DNA of 64,000 nucleotides, taken from NCBI GenBank assembly GCA_973895155.1, contig OZ316893.1, forward strand, positions 186,001-250,000, written 5' to 3'. This stretch comes from Marsupella aquatica. Its lineage: Eukaryota > Marchantiophyta. Of the stretch, positions 45,884-57,526 are shown one piece after another. The notes under the pieces are model-generated. The model worked only from the letters and a program-made list of their open reading frames with translations. It did not search any database and had not been told where the DNA came from. Position 1 is the first letter of the stretch, and each line of letters opens with the position of its first letter. Made by a program: the position numbers and the translations under genes.

Positions 45884-47580
45884 CTTGTGATGCCCGTTGA
45901 ACTCAAATTGCCATCGGAAGCTATGGACAGAATGCTTGACAGAATTCCACGATCACTTGTTATACATAGTTGATATATTCTTGTGTTCATTTTTCTTGTC
46001 CATTTGGAAATTGCACAAATTAACAAAAGTATCCATAAAGGTCTGTCATCGTAGAAAGTGATGACATCAAGTCAATTTTAAGCACTCCCTCGGAGGTGTA
46101 ATTGTTTAGCATTTGTAAATACGAGCCTACGAGCGACGAGCACATTAAGGAACCAGATTGAAGACGGGCAATAGGAATTCTAGAAGCCCAATACTTCCCG
46201 ACCATAATACCATCCCAACCATGGCGCAGAAGGGAATTTGAAGGCGGCAAGCACATTAAGGAACCAAATTGAAGGCGGACAGGAATTCTAAAAGGCCAAT
46301 GCTTCCCAACTATAATACCAGCCCAACCATGGCGTTGAAGGGAATTTGAAGAAAGTGATGACGTCAAGTCAATTTTAAGCACTCCCTCGGAGGTGTAATT
46401 GTTCAGCATTTGTAAATACCTCGCACTATATATCACGACTGTACACATTGAATTAGTTCTACTCAACCATTTCCCACGTCCAAAATTGAATGGTGACACT
46501 TTTGATACTAACGGAGTTTAAAGGTTTCAACATGAATGCTATTGCTGCAAAAATGTTTAACCGGTTATGGGAGCCTACGAGCGACGAGCACATTAAGGAA
46601 CCAGATTGAAGACGGGCAATAGGAATTCTAGAAGCCCAATACTTCTCGACCATAATACCAGCCCAACCATGGCGTAGAAGGGAATTTGAAGGCGACAAGC
46701 ACATTAAGGAACCAAATTGAAGGCGGGCAGAAATTCTAGAAGGCCAATGCTTCCCAACTATAATACCAGCCCAACCATGGCGTTGAAGGGAATTTGAAGG
46801 CGTAGAAAGTGATGACGTCAAGTCAATTTTAAGCATTCCCTCGGAGGTGTAATTGTTCAGCATTTGTAAATACCTTGCACTATATATCACGACTGTACAC
46901 ATTGAATTAGTTATAATCAGCCATTTCCCACGTCCAAAATTGAATGGTGACACTTTTGATACTAACGTAGTTTAAAGCTTTCGACATGAATGCTATTGCT
47001 GCAAAAATGTTTAACCAAAAATGTTATGGGAGTCGACTACGGTTTAACCGGAAATGTTATGGGAGCTAATCAGCCATTTCCCACATCCAAAATTGAATGG
47101 TGACACTTTTGATACTAACGGAGTTTAAAGGTTTCAACATGAATGCTATTGCTACAAAAATGTTTAACCGGAAATGTTATGGGAGCCTACGAGCGACGAG
47201 CACATTAAAGAACCAGATTGAAGATGGGCAATAGGAATTCTAGAAGACTTCCCGACCATAATACCAGCCCAACCATGGCACAGAAGGGAATTTGAAGGTG
47301 AAGAGCACATTAAGGAACCAGATTTGTCTTTAATCAATGCAAATGATCAGAACAGCCACACATTCAAGCACATAATTATATACAAGCCATCCGGATAGTG
47401 CACTTGTGATGCTCGTTGAACTCAAACTGCCATCGGAAGCTATGGACAGAAGGCTTGACAGAATTACACAATCACTTGTTATACATAGTTGATATATTCC
47501 TGAATTCATTTTTCCTGTGCACTTGGCAATTGCACAAATTAACAGAAGTATCCATGAAGGTCTGTCTTCGTAGAAAGAGA
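45884..47580. repeat. composite repeat block with ~110-bp units and flanking direct repeats
   Basis: A ~180-bp sequence (starting GTGCACTTGTGATGCCCGTT) at 45884-46060 recurs at about 47397-47576 and brackets the block. Inside are ~108-111-bp units with CCAACCATGGCG and GAATTCTAGAAG words (46100-46340, 46560-46800, 47190-47330), and a larger module of ~450 bp present at about 46355 and 46807 (AAGTGATGACGTCAAGTCAA ... GGTGACACTTTTGATACTAA). Open frames here reflect repeats whose unit length is near a multiple of three. Confidence 0.85.
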
Positions 47581-47715
47581 TTTCCAGCAAAAACTTGTAA
47601 GAAAATTGCAAGACGTGAGGTGCTCAACAGTTTTTTGTGTCTTGGCCAGTCTTGGGAGGCCATAGGCATTCGTCTATTTGCAGGACGTTTGTTAGCTTTT
47701 TTGGGTTTGCATAGA

Positions 47716-48600
47716 TTACGGTACGGTGGCTACAGAGAGCAGATTGCCCGCCATCGCTCGCGGATATGAAGGAAATGCTAAGTCGAGCAGCAATTCCAAC
47801 CAGAAGAGAGAAGAGACGGGTACAAAGAAAGATAGCAGGAGAGCTAGAACTATAATCCGAGGATACATTTCTCTCGGGTTGTTCCTTAATCTTGACCAGA
47901 GAGATGCAGGTCGGTTGGATAGGTCTCGTGCTCCAGTCTCACTGATGCCGAAAACACTATCAGCGGCATCCCCTAAAAAGTACTCTACTTCTCCCTGACA
48001 TGGTCTGACCTCAGCCACATGCCGAACATGACTAGTATTAAGTTTAGGACATGCATCTTTATGATGTCCGGTTTTATAACATAAAGAGCTATCCTCGAGT
48101 ACTACCTTCTTCTTTGGCTTTACCTCTGCTATTATAGCCTTAAGCTGCTCAGTAAGAGCTACGATGTTATCTGGTGTTTTAGCTTCTAGCTTGACTTTCA
48201 ACTTCCCCCTCCTTCTACCCTTCTTTTTCCGAGATTTTTCTTCTTCAGAACTAGAAGATGACTCACTCTTGCTACTTCCACTATCCGAGCTTGAGTTATC
48301 ACTTCTTGACTTCTTAGAATGTTTCTTTCTCTTATCTTTTTTCTTATGGGGTGATCCCTCCTCCAATGAGGAACTCTCAGACTTGAGCTATTTCTTTCGG
48401 CTTGTGATGTCTGCATTAATGTATAATTGAATATCTCTAATTGCCTCGGCTAAAGTCTTTGGGTTCTCCTTCCTAATTGCAAAACTCATCTTCTGTGGCA
48501 AAGCATTCACCAACCATTGAAGTTGCATACCTTCAGATGCATTGGTCTTTGTGCCTCTTACCAGCTTTTGGAAGCGTTGCAAGAACTTTTTGAAGGGAAA
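47716..48600 (-). pseudogene. old Ty3/gypsy gag fragment
   Basis: One frame with a single TAG (48388-48390, CAG expected). It matches the gag at 37200-39338: KKFLQRFQKLVRGTK against the RKFIQKFQKLAAKI block, LQWLVNALPQKMSFAIRKEN against LTWFLHGLPTNMQFWVRQNN, a Ser/Lys/Arg linker, and EYFLGDAADSVFGISETGAR against EYFFEDPPDSVYQISMVGPR. Its zinc knuckle reads SSLCYKTGHHKDAC: the first Cys is Ser (AGC for TGC). The capsid N-terminus is cut off at 48600, where oppositely oriented sequence begins. Confidence 0.8.
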
Positions 48601-49508
48601 GTGCGCTGAAGGGGGAACTCGAGGATATCCGCGGAGCCCTGGAGCAGAAGGAAGCCGAGTTAGGAAAATCCTATCAGGCGATCATTGTGCTACGGCAGGA
48701 GCTCGCATCCATGATGGCCAGCTTCAAGGCCGACCTCCGTGAGAAAGACGACCAGCTTGATCAGACTTATGCCAAGATGAATAAAATGGAGTCTGAAGTC
48801 GTTATGGAGCTCGACAAGGAGCTGAGAGCAACCCAGGAGGAGAGGGCTACCTTAAAGAAGGAATTGGAGGAAGCCCAGAAGGAGCGGGAGGAGGCCCGCA
48901 AGGACCTAGATGAATTGCAGGAGGAGTTGGAGGAAAGCACGCGGAAGATGGAGAACTTACAGCGGCGAGCCGACAACCAAACGGAGCGGCTGAAGAAACA
49001 GGTCGCAGTATTTAAGTGTTTGGCTTCCTCAGGTCCAACTCCAATTGGGGCAACCAAGTTTCCAGGAGTAGTACTGGCCGAAGGACAAGCCGAGACACTC
49101 GCACCGGTGCCGGAGGTAAGTGGCAAGGGGAAGGGACCAATTGCCGAACCAAAGAAGAAGAAGAAGAGGAAACCTTCTCGGTCAGGGAGTAATACGGCTC
49201 CTCAAGCCATCGTGACCAAGGAGGTAAACCCAGCACCAACCTCAGGCAGGGTCACGGCAGAGGATCCAACTGCCCTAGAAGGCGGGGATGGCAAAGCCGA
49301 GGCCAGGATACTCGGTGATGAAGCCAGGGTACCGGATCCACCACTAGAACATGTCGGGGAGGCCGTGGCCGATGCTGAGGCCAAAGCCAAGGGTGGACCC
49401 AGTCAGGCCGATGGAGAGTTGACTCGGTCCGGAGCAGGTAATCTGTTAGAGGACGGACCTACGGTAGTGGCTGCGGAGGAAGTGTTGGGGGCGTCCATTG
49501 AGGACTAG
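48593..49508 (+). CDS. coiled-coil / basic-linker protein, 5'-truncated
   Basis: Open from about 48593 (no ATG at the break; internal ATG at 48711) to TAG 49508. Residues ~1-140 are an almost perfect coiled coil (LEEAQKEREEARKDLDELQE). Then a Gly/Pro-rich stretch, a KKKKKRKPSRSGS nuclear-type basic cluster and an acidic, Ala-rich tail. Style and composition resemble the C-terminal half of the LTR ORF without clear alignment. It abuts the inverted gag fragment, suggesting a rearranged element. It may be the end of a second LTR-type ORF whose N-terminus was lost. No function is assignable. Confidence 0.5.
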
Positions 49509-50439
49509 ACACCACTACCATGACGGTGGTGGAGGGCCGCTCCTTTTAAGGAGGGCAGACGTGGAGGGAGGAGGCGTGAGTGGACAGGCGGGCTCAGATC
49601 TCCAAGTTTAGAATTAGGATCATGACCAAGGGGCGGCCCTGACACTTAGCTTAGTGGGATTGCGGATCCACTGGTAAGAGCAACACTTGTGCTCCTGCCT
49701 CGCTGTACATAGGTAGATTACAGTTAGGTAGATTACAGTAGGGTAGATTAAGCTTACGCTGCAAGGAATTAGGCAGATCCACTACCAGGATAAGTACCTG
49801 GGCAGCAGGGAGTTCAGGGCCTTCTTCCTTAGCAAGTTTTTAGTGCACCAGCAGGGCTGGGATCAAGTAGTTAAAGAAGCTCTTGGTTAGTTATACTGTG
49901 ACCCTTGTGTATATTCATGTTTCCTCATACCTAAGAGATGAATAGAGTTGGCCTCACGGCTTAGTTCGCAGATCTTGTATATGAGAAGTACTATTTGTAT
50001 GGCAAGTGCATGGTATAACTCAGTCAGAAGGAGTCATTTTGCTATTTGTGTGTCGCATTAACTTGTTAGAAGATTGCCCACATCAACCAAGAAGGGAGTA
50101 AGCAAGGTAGTAAGAGTTGGATGTGTCGAGCTGAGAGAGGTCTTAGCGGCTTACCCAAGCCAGTTGGGGATCATTCCGACGGCAGACGCCAAACATACCT
50201 AAAGGAAAACCGAGAGAGGAGGACAAGGGAAGGCCTAGAATAGGCCGACTACGTATCTCATGACCCGATGAAGGATCTGTCCAGTATATGTGAGTAAAAT
50301 GTTAATAGTAATAGTAGTAGAAGGAAGTTAGCAGCATCCCATGCCGCTAAGGCGCAAAATTGGCCTCGCCAAGAGTGAAACCTGCGGGAATCGGCTTGTG
50401 CAGAGGGGTTTCTTGGGTTTAGGGAGCCATGGGCCGCAC
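49509..50439. other. no gene recognised; probably element-derived
   Basis: GC-rich sequence after the coiled-coil ORF, with a triple GTAGATTACAGT-type repeat near 49710-49750. No LTR edges were identified. Confidence 0.35.
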
Positions 50440-50922
50440 CACAGGGCCTGCACTGGTGGTTGGTGGTCTGGTTCCCATGAAGTTTTGCAGGTGCTGGTAG
50501 AGGTTTTCGGAAGCAAGTGTAGACGGCCTTGTCGACCGGGTAGTGTTGAACTCGCTGTTGATGATGGCCTGGACCCGAGCGGGGATGTGGTCGAAGTGGT
50601 GCCGCTGTAAGTCGATCATGCCCGGGATAGTGAAGACCGCATTCGGAAGCCAAAGCAATGCCTCCCAAAAGCCAATGTATTTTCCCTCGTCGAAGAAGTA
50701 CCCTGATATTTCTTTGGGTCGGTAAAGCTCGCTCTGGGATGGGTAATCAAAGTTAAGGAGATAGTGGTGGCGGCCTGCTAGGCGGATGGCTCTCTCGTAC
50801 TCGCGTTCAATTTTGTATCGGTGCGGGTTGGCGTGTTTTAATGAGTCGGCCAAGTGCCCCCCGATAGACAGGAACTGCGTCCAGAATCGTATGGCCAAAC
50901 TAGAAAGGATCGTGTGCGACAT
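50419..50922 (-). pseudogene. N-terminal part of a diverged LTR ORF
   Basis: ATG to a stop in unrelated sequence, 167 codons. The first ~150 residues align without gaps to the LTR ORF (MSHTILSSLAIRFWTQFLSI; FDYPSQSELYRP; DLQRHHFDHIPARV), about 80-85 percent identical by eye. Homology stops near 50440, so the rest of the protein is deleted. The undamaged frame in a clearly older copy suggests past selection for the protein. Confidence 0.8.
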
Positions 50923-51378
50923 TCAGAGGAGATGGAAGGCAACTAAGGATGGGCAAGAGAACTGGGGTCAAAGCTGGCGCATGGACTGAAGAACTGGTGC
51001 ACTGCAAAGGATCGGCCCCCTTTTTATACCCTGAGAGCTCGTCGGTCGCCCGACGCCTCCTCATCGCTTATAGGCCGAGCCTTTCATGCTTGCAATGTAC
51101 CAGCCACTCCGCCAGTCCAGGTCAGCGTGTGTGAGTGGCCACCTCCTGAAGTTTGTTATATGGACCCAAGGGGGGGCCCATTACACGCTCGCAACCCGGG
51201 CATGCAAATGGCGACCCGCCGCCAGCCCAAACACGAAAGCCCCTTATTGACTAATGATTTCCTACTCATAATGGCTACCTAAATACTGTCGTTACGCTAA
51301 TAATTATGGCCTAAGATACCCCTAATGCGCGTGCTAAGCGTGGTTAGGCCGAATCACTCATTACCCGCGCGATGAAAG
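50440..51378 (-). repeat. truncated LTR of a related, older retroelement
   Basis: Parallels the promoter end of the intact LTRs: TATA box (TATAAAAAGGG near 51020), AATACTGTCGTTACGCTAATAA near 51280-51305 and a final AATCACTCATTA near 51352-51363. Identity is roughly 80 percent. Edge beyond 51378 unclear; no paired LTR found. Confidence 0.8.
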
Positions 51379-51539
51379 TGCAACCAGATTTCAGGAAACC
51401 AGATTTCAGGAAATTCTTAAAGGTCCACCTCAGCATTGTGGATGTGCTACGGTGATGGGGCGACGAGTTGAGTTGGCTGCAAGGGTGATGATTGAAGTTA
51501 GAAGCACTCAATGGTGGCTAGATCAGATGAAGGTAGGAA

Positions 51540-52160
51540 GTCCATTTTGTGAGCAAAACACCAAGGCACAATGCTTCCCGACCAAAATACCGGCCCAACC
51601 ATGGCGCATAAGGGAAACTGAAGGCAACAAGCATATTAAGGAACCAGATTGAAGGTGGGCAACAAGAATTCTAGAAAGCCAATGCTTCCCGATCAAAATA
51701 CCGGCCCAACCATGGCGCATAAGGGAAACTAAAGGCGACAAGCACATTAAGGAACCAGATTCAAGGTGGGTAACAAGAATTCTAGAAGGCCAATGCTTCC
51801 CAACCAAAATATCGGCCCAACCATGGCGCATAAGGGAAATTGAAGGCCATGAGCACATTAAGAAACCAGATTGAAGGCAGGCCAGGAATTCTAGAAGGCC
51901 AATGCTTCCCGACCAAAATACCAGCCCAACCATAGTGCAAAAGTGAATTTGAAGGCAACGAGCACAGTAAGGAACCAGATTAAAGGTGGGCGCCAAGAAT
52001 TCTAGAAGGCCAATGCTTTTCGACCAAGCTTTGTTTCCTTTGTATCACATTTCCCATGTACCTAATTGAATGGTGACACTTTTGATGCTAACGGAGTCCA
52101 AGGGTTTCAACATTGAATGCTATAGCTGCAAAAGAGTTTAATTGGAAATGTTATGGGAGT
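51540..52160. repeat. second locus of the ~110-bp minisatellite
   Basis: ATGGCGCATAAGGGAAA recurs at 51601, 51712 and 51823, then diverged at 51932 (spacing 111, 111, 109 bp). The companion GGTGACACTTTTGATGCTAA follows at about 52070, as in the 46-47 kb block. 111 is a multiple of three, so the minus strand stays open, but as repeat DNA. Confidence 0.9.
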
Positions 52161-54899
52161 GCAAGATTGCAAGTTCAGAGTCACCATCAATGCTAGTGGT
52201 GTATGAATATTTAAAAAATAATATTATGGGAGCCTACGATAACCACCCATAAGTCACCCTCATCAATACTAGCGGAGTTTAAAGGTTTTAAAAATAATAT
52301 TGTGGGAGTCCAAATGCTGCAACATGGAGACCGTGCATCGCATGTAGGAGACCGTGCATCGTGCTCCCTAAATACCTTGAAATGGCCTGAAGACCGGCCT
52401 CATTGCACGCACAGAAGATATGTACATGATAATATATATAGTGGGTCGTCTCCTTGATTTAGTCGCGTTTTTGTTGTATCTGATTGGCATGTACGTTCCG
52501 TTTGTGAGTACCTTATAGTGAGAATCCTCCTTGTCATCAAGTAAAGTCAAGAGGAGACCGATCCACACGGGTCAATGTTGTAACGTGCAAGGAAACAGTA
52601 AAAAAATTCCTCGCACGGTGTCATGAGGTTTCCATCCTAAAGGAGGAATCCTCATGTTTTGTGAAGGAAGTTGAAACCAATTTTTGCTTCTAACTTGGGC
52701 AAGTTGACTTGACTTGAGCTAACTTGACCAATGTGAAGGAGGAAGTAGAGTTATGAGGGTCAAGGTAGGGATGAGGTCGAGCCTACCCACCCTTGTTACT
52801 ATTGTGGGGTATGTTTTTCATTTGTGACCAGCGATTAAGTTATCATTTGACGGATTGGCGGAATGGAGGTTGCTTGCTCAACAAGCAAGGTATCTAGGGT
52901 TTTGGCGACATGGTGACCAGGTTCATTGAATACATGGAGGAGGTGACCAGGTTCAAGGCATGTAAGAGGGTTTGGTCCAAGTGCATCAGTTTTGTGAGAT
53001 ATGGGCCAGATTCCTAGTTTTGTGAAATAAGGACTAGATTCATTGAACCTACATCAACGGTGGATCTTGGTTGAGTCAATGGATGAATGGATAGGATTGA
53101 GGATGAGGACGTGCCTTAGGGTTTGGAGGAGGTCGAGGTTTTTTCGAAAGTGCGAAGCCTCATTTGGTTACAAAGTTACAAAGGATGGTATTTTGGCTCA
53201 TTTTTGACCCTTAGATCTTTTTGATGGATGATCAAGGGCTGAAAATTGTCGAGGACTTAAACCATAAGTGGAGGGCTTGTGCCTTGCCCCAGGCCTTCCC
53301 ACGAGAGTACTAAAGAGGAGAGTTCGAAGGGTGGGCTCTCTCTCACACCGTGATGCTGCTAAAGTGCTGCCGCTTTTGGCAGTTTTTGAGTCTTTGAGTA
53401 AGTTTTGAATAGGTAGGAGCGAACCTCTTGAGGGGAGCTCGAGCATGAGGCATGAGTGAAGGGGGAGCCCTCCTCCTTGGCCATGGCCTTAGGATTTTGA
53501 GGGTAGGAGATGTAGAGACAATTTTGTGAAGAGATAGATGGAGTAGAAGCTTTGAATGTGAAGAGATTGAGTTTTGTGACGGTTTTTCTAAGGATTTGGA
53601 GAGAGGTTTCGAATGTAGGAGAGGCTGACTCGAAGCCTTAGGAAGGAGGTAGGATGTGAGTAGGAAGTATAAGGAGCTTGCATGAGAGATTGCCCACAAG
53701 AAGGCATACTCGAATGTAGGTTTGTTGCTTCAAGTTTTGAGGAGAATGGACTTGTAGGAGATTTTCGAAAGCTTAGAGGAGATGAGACCTAATCTTGTTG
53801 AAGCTTGGGAGTCTTGCATTAGAGATGGCTCACTAAGAAGGCCTACTCTCTTGTAAACTCCTTGACTTGAAGCTTCGAAAGTAGATTTGGTTGAAAGAAG
53901 GAAGTATGAGAGAAGGAGACTAGGGTTTTGAAGCTTGGATAGGCTATGGAGGGATTTTGAATGCTTGGTTGATGATTAGACTTGGTGATGATTCATTTTT
54001 GCTAGGAGGGTCTTGCTTGTGACCCATGTTTTTACTTGGAGGCCATGATGCTACATGTGCCTTCTTGCTATGCATTTAGAGGAGAGGTATCCTCGTTTTT
54101 GAGATGTGTGTTGATGCCTTGCTTTGGCTATGAGTGATGGAATGGTTAGAATGAATGTCTTCATGCCATTTTCGAATGTTGTTGTGAGCTTGAAGGTGTT
54201 TTTGAAAGTAGATGGGTTGAATGAAGGTACTTTCGAAAGTAGTTATTATGCATGAGGGAAGTTGCAAGAGTAAAGAGTGAAGGCATTTTCGATTGATGGA
54301 ATGGGTTGTTTGTGGATTATACTTGGTGGTTCTACTAGAGGAAGGGACTAAGGTCAATTCCATGTTTGTTAAGGAGTTTGTTGACCAACCCTAGGTCACT
54401 TTTCGAAAGTAGTTTCCCATGTTTTGAAAGTTGGATGTTTGAATGGTGCATAGAGATGCCTTGCATACCTTTGGATGTCCCACTTGTCTTAGCCACAACC
54501 AAGAGTGACCCTTAACTTGACCACATTGATGTATGCTTGAACTTGTGTACCTTAGAGGGTTGCAAGGGATTGTGTGCAATCAAGTGTTGGAAAAGGAATG
54601 GTGACCAATTGAATGTTGGGCTTAGACTTGTGAGGATTACATTGGGAAGCTTGAACTAGTTATTTTGATTGTGATTGGATATGAGTATGTAAATGGCTTG
54701 AGTTTCGAAAGCATGCTTGCTTGCTTGTGATGATGTGGATGAAAGGTTAGGGTAGATACTTTGTCTTGTTTGCAACCGTTTCCTATCTCAAGCAGCCATA
54801 CACCCTGCGTGTCCCTTGAGGCCCTTTCCCACCTCTTTGCTTATCCTCAGGACAACGGGAACATTTTCTCCTTGATATACGCAAAATCTGGCATGGTTA
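52161..54899. other. no gene recognised; recurrent TTTCGAAAG words
   Basis: No domain on either strand. From 53,700 to 54,720 the word TTCGAAAG (often TTTCGAAAGTAG) and variants recur about ten times at irregular spacing. Confidence 0.4.
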
Positions 54900-55467
54900 T
54901 CACCTTGCTAGCATTTGTGATTCTATTGCGATGCGCATTACTTTGCAAAGGCGGGATTTTTTTTTGATTTCCTTTGTTGTTTGCGACGCTTTCAAGTTTG
55001 CAAAAGGTGTAGGTAGTGTTGTAGTGGTGGACAATGTTTTCTCAATCTGCTCTTCATCTCCCACTGGTTGTCCGCAAATGGCCAATTGTGCAACAATTCT
55101 GAATAGTTCGCTGTTGTAATCGGCAATAGTTTTTATGGTCTTGAACTCTAAGATTAACCCAATCATGCCTTGCTGCAGGTAGAAACATTGTGCGCCTGTG
55201 GTCAAATCTAGAGTGTAGGTCATCCTAGAGGATGCGGGGAATATATTCATTCATGCACTGGCGTTTTAGGGAGTCTACAAGGTGATGTCTAATTAGAATT
55301 AAGGCTTTAGCCTTCTGCTGCAAAGTCGGATCGGCATCTGTTAGAATGATGTCTTGCAGATCTTTAGAGGCAAGGTGTGCTTTGATATCTAGAGACCAAG
55401 ATAGATAGTTGGATCCGTCTATATTCAACGCTTGGAAGTAGAGTTTTTTGATAGTATTTGTGGTCAT
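54900..55467 (-). pseudogene. Ty1/copia gag fragment
   Basis: Starts ATG 55467 (MTTNTIKKLYFQALNIDGSN, then YLSWSLDIKAHLASKDLQD), the copia gag N-terminal pattern (L-x-G-x-NY-x-W). A frameshift near 55230 joins it to EFKTIKTIADYNSELFRIVA, the next block of UBN2-type copia gag. No knuckle, protease or RT follows. The short LTR at 55952-56122 lies upstream in the right orientation. Confidence 0.8.
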
Positions 55468-55951
55468 TGTGGGTGTCCAAAGAGTGAGGGGAATTTGTGA
55501 TTCTCAATTGAATGATCATTGTATGAGATACGGTAAAATGGGAAAGTCACTTATCTTTTGTAATTTGCGCCTGCACCTTTCTTCCCTTGTCCCAGAGTTA
55601 TTATTGGGTAGACATTTCTCGCTCAGCTGTTTGTAGTAGCATTCAACGCTGTCCGGATTTGAGGATTGGCTGCTTTGGATGTGCTCGGGGAGACTGGTAA
55701 GGCAAGATATTCGATTGTATCCTTGAATAAAGTTATGGAGATTGGTGAAATTGGTTGGCAATATCATTAGGCGATGAATGTTTGGTGGGATGGAATCGCC
55801 TATGTGGGAAATAAACTGATTTGCAATCCAAATCCCATGCCAATTTTTGACAGAAATTTACAGAGATCTGTGTATAATTTCGCAAGGAGACCCCTCCACA
55901 TATAATCTCACTTCTAAAGGAAAAAATTGAATGTGGATCATGCTGATAACG

Positions 55952-56122
55952 TGTTGAGTACTACATAGAATAGTCTTCTCATTGATGTAGGGAAACATAT
56001 ATACATAGAGGTAGTTACTCAGGTGGTTGTAGTAACTACCTTAGGTTAGTAGTTACACCATGATTTGGAGTAGACTTAACCTTAGGTTACAACAGCTTTT
56101 AAATATGTGGAGGAGGTCCACA
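55952..56122 (-). repeat. candidate short copia LTR (171 bp) with adjoining primer site
   Basis: Minus strand runs TGTGGACC...TACTCAACA, with TATATATG and a CATCAATGAGAAGA element typical of short copia LTRs. The internal side continues CGTTATCAGCATGATCC, reminiscent of the tRNA-iMet-type copia primer site (...TATCAG...), then a ~480-nt leader to the gag ATG. No second LTR was found, so edges are provisional. Confidence 0.5.
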
Positions 56123-57526
56123 TTTGCAATGAAAATTATTCAGACAGAGGTCAAAGATTAATCGGATATTGGTCATCCTGACTTATTTCCTGACCAATCA
56201 GGTCCGCCTCGCTAGCCATTTCCAGTGTCACTAGCAAAATGTCCTGTTTTCTCCTTGAATTGACAGCCGAGGATTGAAGGCAACAACTGCCAGATTGGCA
56301 TTCCAGTGTCAAGAACATTAAATTTAGTGGTTGATTGCTGCCTGACTGTTTTTGGATTAATTCAAAGGAAGAATGGTGTCTTTCCACCAGACGTCTTCAA
56401 CATCTCACCCAAGCAAATTCAAGCCAAAAAGAAGAGATAACAGATTTAGCGCAGCTACTATGGTAACAGCAGGAGTTTTTATGATAGCAAGGTGTTCTCC
56501 TTCATTTGAATACCTACCTAATGCTCTGATTGTTATTACTTCTCTCTCAAGACCTTCTACACATGAATCTATTTTCTTGAAGTAGGCATGAGCCCAGCAG
56601 AAGCAACAGACGCATGCTACTCCACTATTCCTTGCAGAACTATGCTCCTTCTACGTTCACGCGCACGGTCTATGAGCTTTCGGATTCAATCATGCCGTCA
56701 ACGTACCAAAGTTCTACTGCAAATACAGTCCACTTTCCTGCCTTGTCCGATAATCCTTCACGATAGTACTGTACAGCGCATCATTCCATTCTCGCGTCAT
56801 TTGAGAATTATTCCCTTACGCCTTCCCTAACCCCAGAGTAGCTAACAAGCTTTCGAGCACGTTTCACGATCGTATCTTGCGAATCTGAGAAGCTCAGACA
56901 GTTGAGATGCAGATGGAACTCCATATCGATTTGGTCGAATCCAGACTGTCAACTCCCTTTGAAGCAGAAGAACATGGCCACTTCACTAGAATTGAATTAT
57001 CTAATCTTCGACATGGATGTATTTGAAGATCTGAATACATCCATCAGTCTCGGCCAAAGGCTTCCTGCAAGTCGATGAACTCGAAGACTCATTGCTTGAA
57101 GCTTTCTGCTGGTGGAGGTCGCCATCCGCGCATTTGATCTTTATGCCCTTGATTTTCGTCTCCTGTCACCAATGTGAGTTCCCTTCCAGTACCATGTTCA
57201 CAGCAAGGCAGCTACTGTAAGCAAACTCTTCTTTTGATCTAAGGACAATACTCAACTAAGACATCAAAAGAGGTTTCTACATATCAAGCCAACAGCTTGA
57301 TTTCACGCACCTATAATTTCGACACTCAAAACGAGACTTGCGTGACATTTAACTTACATGAAATGGTCTTTCAGCCAGAAGAGGGCTAGGTACAACCCCC
57401 AATTGCAGAATCTCAAAATTAATGTTACAGAATTGCGACACCCAAAACCTGATTGTATCTGCGCTGCCAATGACTACTGATTTGAAGTCACTTTCCAGCC
57501 AGCCCAACACAGCTTTCAATCTGGGT
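56123..57526. other. no gene recognised; 3' flank of the PPR gene
   Basis: Only short frames; presumably includes the 3' untranslated region of the PPR gene. Confidence 0.4.

Noticed and set aside
46020-46953. Two similar ~160-codon minus-strand proteins
   Set aside because: Produced by minisatellite units of ~108-111 bp and a larger duplicated module. No start context, no domain and the frame follows the repeat.
51523-51996. 157-codon minus-strand frame
   Set aside because: Open because the 111-bp repeat unit is a multiple of three; treated as repeat DNA.
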